The notes below the pieces were generated by a model, which was given only the letters and a program-made list of their open reading frames with translations, ran no database searches and was not told where the DNA came from. A stretch of 20,322 nucleotides of DNA from Candidatus Zhuqueibacterota bacterium 4484_87. Its GTDB lineage: Bacteria; Zhuqueibacterota; Zhuqueibacteria; Thermofontimicrobiales; Thermofontimicrobiaceae. The position numbers were made by a program, and so were the translations under genes. Where the stretch lies: contig NATN01000032.1 in the NCBI GenBank assembly GCA_002085355.1, positions 1 to 20,322 on the forward strand, written 5' to 3'. Below, piece by piece: positions 6,791 through 14,171 of the stretch. Numbering within the stretch: the stretch's first letter is position 1; each line of letters opens with the position of its first letter.

Positions 6791-8065
6791 ATGTTCTGGA
6801 AGAAAAAGCTCAAAAAAGCACGTACTCTTAAAAAAGCTCTTGCTTATCTTGACCCGCATAAACCGCTGTGGGAGGACAAGGAATTAGAAGCTTTTTACGT
6901 CGATCGGGAGCCGGAATTTCGGGAAGAAATAATGAGGATACTCAAAAACGACCCCAATTTCCCCAAATTCTTGCTCTCCGGGCCGCCGGGCTGCGGCAAG
7001 GCGACCGAGCTGGGAAAGCTCAAATCTTTGTTACAGAAAAAATATCATGTTTTGCTTTTTTCTGCCAAGGACATGACAAATAACTATAAAATTTCCATTG
7101 ATGTACTTATTATAACAATCTTGATGAAAATCGGCGATCTCGCTAAAGAAAAGAAACCGATCTTTTACGCAAAGAATTTGCAAAATTTGATTGATCGTCA
7201 AAAAGGATGGGAGACAAAATATGCGCAGGTTGACCCTGCTCAAGGTCAACTTGATCCCAGAGAAGCAGCGCAAGCTGAGTTAGGTTTGCACAGCATAAAA
7301 GGCGAATTTAAACAAGTAACTCGCCTGGAACAAAAGCCTACTTTGAACGAAATTATTGGCGGCATTAATAAAACCGCCGAGGAATTTTTGAAAAAAATAT
7401 TCTTCTTTTTCGGCAAAAAGAAAATCCTGATCATGATTTCTGATCTTGACAAAATCGATCTGGAGAGCGCCAAAGAGATTTTTTTCACCTCATCATTAGC
7501 TATTACGAAGCTCAAAGTCTGTGCGATTTTAACTTTTCCGCTCACTTTGAAATACGAATCTAATTACATACCGATGTATCGTAATTTTAACCATATCTAT
7601 TTTCTGGAAAGTTATCCCATTTACCAATCCGGCGGAAAAGCAAATGCAGAGGCTCTTGTATCGCTGAAAGAGATACTCAGCAGGCGCATTAATGAAAAAT
7701 TAATCGAGCAGGATGTTTTGGAAGAAATTCTAACCTTGAGCGGTGGCATTCCATTCGAGTTGATCAATATTTTTCGCGAGTGTTGCAAAGTAGCTCTGCG
7801 GCGCGGTTATCGATTTGTTGATGTTGATAATTTGGATGAGGCTATCAAAAGAATCAGAGGAACTTACCAAATTGGACTCACGGATAGAGACAAAAAAATC
7901 TTGCGTGATATTCATATTCATAATAAAAAAATTGACAATTCGGACTTGACACGACTATTGAACCAGTATTGGATCACCGAATACGGGGTTTGGGATGATT
8001 TGTGGTATGATATAAATCCAATTTTAATTCCATTGATTAAAGAAATAAATCTATTTGAAGAATAA
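6791..8065 (+). CDS. P-loop ATPase with altered Walker A and possible C-terminal winged helix
   Basis: This 424-aa cytoplasmic protein starts with a very basic segment (KKKLKKARTLKK), then WEDKELEAFYVDRE and a Walker A box GPPGCGKATEL at residues 64-74. The usual Ser/Thr after the P-loop lysine is Ala71 (codon GCG at 7001-7003). Walker B is KKILIMISDLDKID, with D218 and D220. The following region (AKEIFFTSSLAITKLKV, then LSGGIPFELINIFRECCKVALRRG) resembles the lid of AAA/STAND-type ATPases that I recall with a GSGKSTEL P-loop. The last 70 residues (LTDRDKKILRDIHIHNK...) could be a winged helix. By eye the gene is more AT-rich than its neighbours. The ribosome site is poor (GGA about ten bases before the ATG). 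The cupin gene follows after 14 bp. Role unknown; DNA or protein remodelling, or signalling, are possible. I see no partner that would mark it as a defence gene. Confidence 0.8.
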   Translation: MFWKKKLKKARTLKKALAYLDPHKPLWEDKELEAFYVDREPEFREEIMRILKNDPNFPKFLLSGPPGCGKATELGKLKSLLQKKYHVLLFSAKDMTNNYKISIDVLIITILMKIGDLAKEKKPIFYAKNLQNLIDRQKGWETKYAQVDPAQGQLDPREAAQAELGLHSIKGEFKQVTRLEQKPTLNEIIGGINKTAEEFLKKIFFFFGKKKILIMISDLDKIDLESAKEIFFTSSLAITKLKVCAILTFPLTLKYESNYIPMYRNFNHIYFLESYPIYQSGGKANAEALVSLKEILSRRINEKLIEQDVLEEILTLSGGIPFELINIFRECCKVALRRGYRFVDVDNLDEAIKRIRGTYQIGLTDRDKKILRDIHIHNKKIDNSDLTRLLNQYWITEYGVWDDLWYDINPILIPLIKEINLFEE

Positions 8066-8079
8066 ACAACGGAGGCACT

Positions 8080-8400
8080 ATGAAAAAAATTGTAATTCAG
8101 GAGATGGCTGATTTAATTAAAAATTATTGGTCGCCACTGGATCTGTTTCAAATCGATAATATTAAAGTCCGATTAGTGAAACTAAAAGGAAAGTATCACT
8201 GGCACAAACACACAGAAGAAGATGAAATTTTTTATGTAATCAGCGGAACGATGAAAATACATTTCCGTGATAAAATTGTCTCACTCAATCCGAATGAAAC
8301 AATTCTGGTACCTAAAAATATGGAACATTTGACCGAATCAAAAGAAGGGGCGATTGTAATGCTCATCGAACCGGCAGAGATCAAAACCTCCGGCGACTAA
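8080..8400 (+). CDS. Small cupin-domain protein
   Basis: This 106-aa single-domain cupin has motif 1 as HWHKHTEEDEIFYVISG (G-x5-H-x-H-x3,4-E-x6-G pattern) and a motif 2 region around PKNMEHLTESKEG, where a His is retained. The histidines and glutamate could bind a metal, so a small enzyme (isomerase, dioxygenase) or a ligand sensor is possible. Stand-alone cupins of this size rarely allow a specific call. GGAGG seven bases before the ATG is a good ribosome site. The gene lies 14 bp after the ATPase and 38 bp before the mannosidase start. No signal peptide is visible, so it acts in the cytoplasm. Confidence 0.9.
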   Translation: MKKIVIQEMADLIKNYWSPLDLFQIDNIKVRLVKLKGKYHWHKHTEEDEIFYVISGTMKIHFRDKIVSLNPNETILVPKNMEHLTESKEGAIVMLIEPAEIKTSGD

Positions 8401-8438
8401 TTTACGTTTTGGAATACGACACAATCAAGAGGCAAACA

Positions 8439-11400
8439 ATGAAAGCTACAATGAAGTTTTTTGTGGTTCTGTTGGCTATTTTCATTCTGTTCAATGCTCT
8501 GCAAGCTTCCGAAGTGGATAAAGTCTGTTCTCAACTGGAATCATTATTGTCTGTCAGGTTTGACAATTGGCACTATACAACACGAATGTTTCCTTCCGCC
8601 TATCAACCCAACTTTAACGACGAGAACTGGGATAAAATTGAAATAGACAAAGCAGTTTATCCCGACTCCGCCTGGATGAGGAAAGTAATCGTTGTTCCGA
8701 ACCGGATTCTGGGGAAAAAAGTGGCTGGCGGCAAACTGACGCTGCGCGTTTCTGTCGATGACGCTGGATTTTGCTGGATAAACGGCGAAAACAGGGGGCT
8801 TTTCAAATGGACCGGCGAATATATTTTAAGCGAAAACGCCCGTGCCGGTGAAAAATTTGTCGTGGCAATCAAAGCAATCAACACTGGCGGTCCTATGCGC
8901 CTTTTGGAAGCAAGACTTATTTGGGATCAGGTAGCGCCCCTCGCTGAAAAGGTGCAGGATTTCGTAACCAGTCTAAGGGTTGGACAAAAGCTGCTCAGCG
9001 ATGATACTTATCTGAAGACAGGCAGAATTCAACTGGACACAGGAATTGACCACAGTCAAATACCAAACGAACGACGGGCAAAGTTGCGCAAGACTCTCAA
9101 CGATGCAGCAAAACTGGTTGACATAAAAGCCCTGACGAGCGGAAACCATAAAAAATTTCATCAGTCGCTGAAAAATTGTCGAAAAAAATTTCAACCCGTG
9201 AGCGATTTTGCCAAAGAGTTTACCCTTATCTTTGATTCTAACGCCCATATCGACTGTGCCTGGTTGTGGCGTTATCTGGAAACAATAAACGTCGCGAAAA
9301 ATACTTTCAGTTCTGTGCTGGACATGATGGATGCGCGCCCTGATTTCACCTATACGCAAAGTCAAGCGCATCTGTTCTGGTGGATGGAAAATCTTTTTCC
9401 CGATGTTTTCAATCGAATCAAGACGCGCGTAAATGACGGGCGATGGGAATTGGTTGGCGGCATGTGGGTCGAGCCGGATTGTAATTTGATTTCCGGCGAA
9501 TCCTGGGCGCGGCAACTGCTTTACGGAAAAAGGTATTTCAAAGAAAAATTCGGCGCTGATGTAAAAATCGGCTGGAATCCCGACTCGTTCGGTTATAACT
9601 GGAACATGCCTCAATTTTACCGTGACGCTGGCATTGATGCTTTTATCACCCAAAAAATTGGCTGGAACGACACCAATATGTTCCCATATCGGCTTTTCTG
9701 GTGGGAAGGCCCGGACGGCTCTCGGCTTCTTACCTATTTTCCCAACAGTTACGTCAACACAGTCAAGAACCCGTTCGGTTTAACTGACTGGCTGCGGCAA
9801 TTTGAAGCAAATACCGGCTTCAAAAAAATGCTTGTGCTTTATGGCGTTGGCGACCACGGCGGCGGTCCGGATCCGAAAATGATCAATCGCATCGAAAAAC
9901 TCAAAAAGCTCGACATTTATCCGCGCGTGGAATATGGCAAAGCTACCGATTATCTCAACTGGATTCGCGATCACGACTTGAGCAAATTGCCGGTCTGGAA
10001 AGACGAGTTGTATCTGGAATACCATCGCGGGACTTATACCACACAGGCAAAAGTGAAAGAATACAACAGATTGTGCGAGATTCAATTCAGCAACGCTGAG
10101 CAGCTTGCTTCAGTGACAAGTTTGTTCGGAAAACCGTATCCCTACCGCGATTTTCTTGACGGTTGGCGCGGCGTGATGTTCAATCAATTCCATGATATTT
10201 TGCCCGGTTCTCACATTTATGCCGTTGCGAAAGATGCACACGAAGATTATGAACAAAGTTTAAAAATTGCCAATCATCAGATAGATGAAGGGCTGAAATT
10301 TTTAGCGGAGCAAATAAATACAAAGACCAAAAATAACGAAAAGCCGATTCTCATTTACAATCCTCTGCCGTGGGAGCGTACAGACATTGCGGAGGTCGAA
10401 ATCGATGGAGTGGGGAAAAATTATCAAATTTTTGACGCTCATCATCGGGAGATTCCAGCGCAAGTCGTTCCGGCTGATCGCTATTCATCAAAAATAATTT
10501 TCATTGCGAAGAATATTCCCGCAACAGGCTATGTTGTTTATTCTCTGAAAAAGGGAGCTACCTCTGCGGAAACAGGATCGGTTAAAGTCGCCAAAACAAA
10601 AATTGAAAATAATATTTTTAAAATCAAAGTTGATCCGCAGACAGGATGGTTGACATCAATTTATGACAAAAAGCAACAACGTGAACTACTTTCTGGACCG
10701 GGAAACGAATTGCAGCTTTTCAAAGATACGCCGCGGGAATACGACGCTTGGAATATCCACCTTGGCGAACGCTATCCCTGTCAATTTCGCGGCATCGAGC
10801 TGGTGGAGTCAGGGCCTGTTCGTGCGGCAATTCGCGTGAAACATGATTTTTTGAAGCCAGGTGTTAAAAAAAGCTACCCCACGCCAAACAATCCCAACAG
10901 CTATTTCACGCAGGACATCATTTTGTACAACGGTCTCGATCGAATAGATTTTCGTACACAAGCCGACTGGTGGGAAGAACATGTAATGCTCAAAGTTGCA
11001 TTTGCAGTGACCCCGCAGGATTCGGTAGCGTGCTTTGAAATCCCGTTCGGTTCCATTTACAGACCGACAACAATGAAAAACGACTGGGAAAAAGCGCGCT
11101 TTGAAGTGAGCCAGCACAAATGGGCTGACCTCACTGACGCCAGCCAAAAATTCGGTGTGAGTTTGCTCAACCGCTCCAAATACGGCGGCGACATTCACGG
11201 GAATGTGATGCGCTTGAGTCTCCTGCGCTCGCCTAAATGGCCGGACAGACAGGCTGACATGGGCAAACATGTAATCGATTACGCGATCTTCCCACATCAG
11301 GGCGACTGGAAATCCGGAAAGACGATGAAAAAAGGCTACGAATTCAATTATCCGCTCATCGCCCGTATCGTTTCTGCCCATAAAGGTAATCTGCCAAAAT

Positions 11401-11699
11401 CAAAATCATTGATCTCAATCTCTGTTGACAATGTTATTCTTCACTCAATTAAAATGGCAGAAACTGAAAAAACATTTTCCGGTGAGCCAAATAACGATCA
11501 GAAAAAATGCTGGGTTTTGAGAATTTTTGAATTTGAGGGAGTAAAATCTGATGTGATCATTACTCTGCCACAAAAAGTCAAAAAAGCGGTTTTCTCAAAT
11601 ATTTTGGAAGAAGAAGGAGAGCCAATTTCATTTTTTGACAATAAGATTGAATTTACAATCCCTGCTCATCGCATATCAACGATAAAAGTCTGGTTCTGA
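8439..11699 (+). CDS. Secreted glycoside hydrolase family 38 alpha-mannosidase
   Basis: I start at the ATG at 8439 (1086 aa). It follows AGAGG by six bases and opens a signal peptide (MKATMKFFVVLLAIFILFNALQA|SE); the upstream ATG at 8409 would bury it. A beta-sandwich-like N-terminal region (about 30-190) precedes the GH38 catalytic domain (about 257-540). The zinc ligands and nucleophile are visible: H270 and D272 in HIDCAWLW, D382 in WNPDSFGYNWNMPQ, and H473 in GDHGGGPD. The EPDCNLISGESW block is also typical. Helical and beta C-terminal domains complete the usual length of about 1000 residues. It should cleave alpha-mannosides with retention of configuration, in the periplasm or outside the cell. 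The gene is last in the plus-strand run and ends at a perfect hairpin. Preferred linkage cannot be read from the sequence. Confidence 0.95.
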   Translation: MKATMKFFVVLLAIFILFNALQASEVDKVCSQLESLLSVRFDNWHYTTRMFPSAYQPNFNDENWDKIEIDKAVYPDSAWMRKVIVVPNRILGKKVAGGKLTLRVSVDDAGFCWINGENRGLFKWTGEYILSENARAGEKFVVAIKAINTGGPMRLLEARLIWDQVAPLAEKVQDFVTSLRVGQKLLSDDTYLKTGRIQLDTGIDHSQIPNERRAKLRKTLNDAAKLVDIKALTSGNHKKFHQSLKNCRKKFQPVSDFAKEFTLIFDSNAHIDCAWLWRYLETINVAKNTFSSVLDMMDARPDFTYTQSQAHLFWWMENLFPDVFNRIKTRVNDGRWELVGGMWVEPDCNLISGESWARQLLYGKRYFKEKFGADVKIGWNPDSFGYNWNMPQFYRDAGIDAFITQKIGWNDTNMFPYRLFWWEGPDGSRLLTYFPNSYVNTVKNPFGLTDWLRQFEANTGFKKMLVLYGVGDHGGGPDPKMINRIEKLKKLDIYPRVEYGKATDYLNWIRDHDLSKLPVWKDELYLEYHRGTYTTQAKVKEYNRLCEIQFSNAEQLASVTSLFGKPYPYRDFLDGWRGVMFNQFHDILPGSHIYAVAKDAHEDYEQSLKIANHQIDEGLKFLAEQINTKTKNNEKPILIYNPLPWERTDIAEVEIDGVGKNYQIFDAHHREIPAQVVPADRYSSKIIFIAKNIPATGYVVYSLKKGATSAETGSVKVAKTKIENNIFKIKVDPQTGWLTSIYDKKQQRELLSGPGNELQLFKDTPREYDAWNIHLGERYPCQFRGIELVESGPVRAAIRVKHDFLKPGVKKSYPTPNNPNSYFTQDIILYNGLDRIDFRTQADWWEEHVMLKVAFAVTPQDSVACFEIPFGSIYRPTTMKNDWEKARFEVSQHKWADLTDASQKFGVSLLNRSKYGGDIHGNVMRLSLLRSPKWPDRQADMGKHVIDYAIFPHQGDWKSGKTMKKGYEFNYPLIARIVSAHKGNLPKSKSLISISVDNVILHSIKMAETEKTFSGEPNNDQKKCWVLRIFEFEGVKSDVIITLPQKVKKAVFSNILEEEGEPISFFDNKIEFTIPAHRISTIKVWF

Positions 11700-11711
11700 T
11701 CTTTGTTCGTA

Positions 11712-11742
11712 ACCATCCGAAGGGATGAGCCCTTCGGATGGT
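11712..11742. terminator. Perfect 13-bp hairpin between convergent genes, likely bidirectional terminator
   Basis: accatccgaaggg (11712-11724) and cccttcggatggt (11730-11742) are exact complements around the loop atgag. The stem lies 12 bp after the mannosidase stop and 9 bp before the stop of the minus-strand gene. There is no T-run on either side, so it is not a textbook intrinsic terminator. It may block readthrough or protect 3' ends, or be one copy of a dispersed palindromic repeat. Confidence 0.6.
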
Positions 11743-11751
11743 CAATTCCCC

Positions 11752-12549
11752 CTACTTATTAATTTTCAAAGGCAACAATCTTCTCAATGCAATGGTCGGT
11801 TTCAAGCCGCTATAGGCGAGCAGGATCTGCGCCATTTCAGCAATGTCATGCAAATCGTGTTTTTCTTTCTCTGTTTTTGGTTTTAATATTTTGCAATAAT
11901 CTTCAAAAGAAATTCTATCCGTCAACTGCCACAACGCACACTGAATAATTTGCTCACTTATTTTAGCGCTGAAACGAACGCTGTCGATCGGTGAAAATTC
12001 ACTGTGCAGCGCCAGTTCCATCAACTCATAAGTGTCCATGTCACGCAATCGGATTTGTCCGTCGTTATAATCAACAACTGCCCTGCTGATTATTTCCTCC
12101 AATTTTGCAATCGTACGAATAAGCTGGGAAATATCGCTATTTTCGGTTCGATTGAAGAAAAATAACCCCTTTTCACTGGCTGAATCCGGCGGATTTTTCC
12201 AGGCTTCAAGGCATACCGTTTTTAATCTAATTTCAACGAGGTTCTCCGGTGGAAGGATAAAAATCTGCTCATGCACAGTCAGCATATTTTGCTTTGTCTG
12301 ATCTTCGGATAAAATGACCAAGCCTGCCGGCACAATTGTCTTCACGATTTTACCGGATAAATTTGCCAACTTTGCCTTTATTCCCATGTTGGAATTCAAG
12401 CCGGAAAGTTTTTCGACGCTGATAAGTTTCTGCTCGTTCGCATTCAGGGGAATCGTGACTTCGATTTGTGAAAAGCTTTCATCAACGCTGAAAAGCAGGG
12501 AGATAAAAATTGAGAGAGCACACAAAAGGAAAACGCCGGGGCGTATCAT
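11752..12549 (-). CDS. Secreted protein of unknown function
   Basis: The start at 12549 gives 265 aa and has AAGGAG seven bases upstream; an ATG 19 codons earlier lacks such a site and would place charged residues before the signal peptide. The N-terminus MIRPGVFLLCALSIFISLLFSVDESFSQ is a signal peptide with cleavage near FSQ|IE, so the protein is exported. The mature part begins with a beta-rich stretch (EVTIPLNANEQKLISVEKL). A mostly helical second half follows (TIAKLEEIISRAVVDYNDGQ... to IAEMAQILLAYSGLKPTIALRRLL). I recognise no family. It is separated from the GWxTD gene by 278 bp and a hairpin, so it probably has its own promoter. Its stop faces the mannosidase across the hairpin at 11712-11742. 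Confidence 0.8.
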   Translation of the reverse strand: MIRPGVFLLCALSIFISLLFSVDESFSQIEVTIPLNANEQKLISVEKLSGLNSNMGIKAKLANLSGKIVKTIVPAGLVILSEDQTKQNMLTVHEQIFILPPENLVEIRLKTVCLEAWKNPPDSASEKGLFFFNRTENSDISQLIRTIAKLEEIISRAVVDYNDGQIRLRDMDTYELMELALHSEFSPIDSVRFSAKISEQIIQCALWQLTDRISFEDYCKILKPKTEKEKHDLHDIAEMAQILLAYSGLKPTIALRRLLPLKINK

Positions 12550-12715
12550 GTAATTCTCCTTTGTTTCCGATTCGGAGAGAAGAACAGTTTTCGCATTCGC
12601 TGACAAATAAAGCGGGAAAAGTTGGTGTGCAAAGATGGTTTCTCAACCTCTCCGGGGAATTTTTGTTTTCACAAAATACTTTTCAAAACGTAAACAAGAT
12701 AAATTCAAACTCAAT

Positions 12716-12744
12716 GATGTGCCTTCCTTTCAAAAAGGCACATC
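12716..12744 (-). terminator. Hairpin downstream of the GWxTD gene
   Basis: gatgtgcctt (12716-12725) and aaggcacatc (12735-12744) form a perfect 10-bp stem with a 9-nt loop. It lies 84 bases past the GWxTD stop, in the 278-bp gap before the next minus-strand gene, where an end to the smc transcript would be expected. No clean T-run follows on the minus strand (attgagtttgaattt), so termination would be weak or assisted. Confidence 0.4.
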
Positions 12745-12827
12745 CTGACCTCATTGAATTTTCACGTAGTAAAAAGAGCGGGAAGAAATTAAAATATATT
12801 CTTTAACAAGCTGAAATTTTCAGATTA

Positions 12828-14153
12828 CTAATTCGTAATTACGCCTCCCTGAATAGAAAAATATTTCCAAATGACGTAAGGCTTGTTTTCCGCAGAATAA
12901 GGGAAACGTTCGATTTCATCGGGCACGCCATAAAGCAGCAAAACCCTGCCGCGGTCTGTGCGCCAGCCATGTTTCATTTCGCGGAACTTTTGATTCGCCG
13001 TATTCACCAACCTCAAATAATGATCACGAAATTCGTTTTTTGCTGTCTCCGGTGTTTTATCCCGCTTCTTCCAGAATTCCACCATGAATGCCTGTTTGCC
13101 CTTCATGTCCAGTTTTTTGAAAATGTTTTTCTCTTCCCCGGTAGCAATATATTTTGCAGCGTTAAATTCCTCGTTAATTTGCTCTTCGGTCATTTCTTGA
13201 TAAACGCGCTCATAGGCGGCCTCTATTTTTTTTCGCGCGTTGGCAGCGGCTGCGCTGTCAGACATGGCTAAATCGCCCTTGCGAAAGATGAAGAATTTTC
13301 CTTTCTTTGATACTTCTTCACCACTAAACAAATCTTTGACTTGCAATTCAAGAAAATAAGTACCCGAAGGAAAAGAAATGATATTCATACCGCTGACATC
13401 AACAGCAGACGCACCGGGTTTTAAGCGGACTTTTTCAGGGAATTCTCTGACAACCTGTCCGTCACTGTCAATAATGCGATAGGTTACGGAATATTTTGTC
13501 GTGTCCGGCTCTTGCGGCTTTTTCAAATTGTAAATTTCCGAATAAAACATGAGCATCGGCAAGCCGGTGCCGTACAAACGATCCGAGTTGGGGATAACGG
13601 TAAATCCGCTTTTGTAAAATCTATTTTGTTGGTCTGAATGACGAATCTGGCTGGCAAACTGAATATCGCTCAAATCCAAATGGTCGGTTGCAAAAGAATC
13701 CACGTGCACTTCACTCTGATAGCTGCGCTGAAATCCGGAATTCCGATCCTGCATGTAAATTTTTAACAAATAATCGCCGGGCTTCATCGGGAAATAGCCG
13801 ACCCCGTACAATCGCTGCCCAGGTTTGATTTGCGCGACGCTGTCAATCCGATCCACGTTTGACCATGGCGTTTGCATCAGAAGAGAATCATTCTGCCAAA
13901 TTTCACCTACACAAATGAAATTAGCCACCCAGCCGGAGCTGTCCGGTACGAATTCCAAATTATTTCGTGACACAGAATAGTACAATTCCATCAATGTATT
14001 ATTAACACCCGTGCGGAAAAAATTGAAATCATAGTTGAAATGAAATTGATCTTCAGTTATGAAAGAAAGAGTGTCCTGCTGTTGTGCAAAAAGCGAAAAA
14101 GACAGAATCAAATTTAAAAATATCAAACAGATCGTCAGAGACTTTCTTTTCAT
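12828..14153 (-). CDS. GWxTD-domain exported protein, C-terminus apparently short
   Basis: The chosen ATG at 14153 (441 aa) has GAGG six bases upstream; another ATG four codons earlier has no site. A signal peptide (KRKSLTICLIFLNLILSFSLFA|QQ) exports the protein. The N-terminal two-thirds is beta-rich, with repeats of the kind GDYLLKIYMQD and SGTYFLELQVKDLFSG that suggest two Ig-like domains. The C-terminal GWxTD domain has FWKKRDKTPETAKNEFRDHYLRLV, the signature GWRTDRGRV and LLYGVPDEIERFPYS. The domain's function is unknown. The protein stops at IQGGVITN, whereas relatives I recall continue with a (F/V)FVD-G-G-(D/N)YELVHS segment, so the end may be truncated. It lies 18 bp after smc and is probably co-transcribed with it. 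Confidence 0.9.
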   Translation of the reverse strand: MKRKSLTICLIFLNLILSFSLFAQQQDTLSFITEDQFHFNYDFNFFRTGVNNTLMELYYSVSRNNLEFVPDSSGWVANFICVGEIWQNDSLLMQTPWSNVDRIDSVAQIKPGQRLYGVGYFPMKPGDYLLKIYMQDRNSGFQRSYQSEVHVDSFATDHLDLSDIQFASQIRHSDQQNRFYKSGFTVIPNSDRLYGTGLPMLMFYSEIYNLKKPQEPDTTKYSVTYRIIDSDGQVVREFPEKVRLKPGASAVDVSGMNIISFPSGTYFLELQVKDLFSGEEVSKKGKFFIFRKGDLAMSDSAAAANARKKIEAAYERVYQEMTEEQINEEFNAAKYIATGEEKNIFKKLDMKGKQAFMVEFWKKRDKTPETAKNEFRDHYLRLVNTANQKFREMKHGWRTDRGRVLLLYGVPDEIERFPYSAENKPYVIWKYFSIQGGVITN

Positions 14154-14171
14154 TAGAAACCTCATATTAAT

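Noticed and set aside
8973..9653. 226-codon minus-strand ORF
   Set aside because: It is antisense to the GH38 catalytic domain, which carries all its active-site residues.
10809..11381. 190-codon minus-strand ORF
   Set aside because: It is antisense to the mannosidase C-terminal region, with no recognisable domain and no start signal.
6791..11699. Reading the ATPase, cupin and mannosidase as a defence island
   Set aside because: There is no nuclease, reverse transcriptase, protease or membrane effector beside the ATPase, and the neighbours are metabolic or transport genes.
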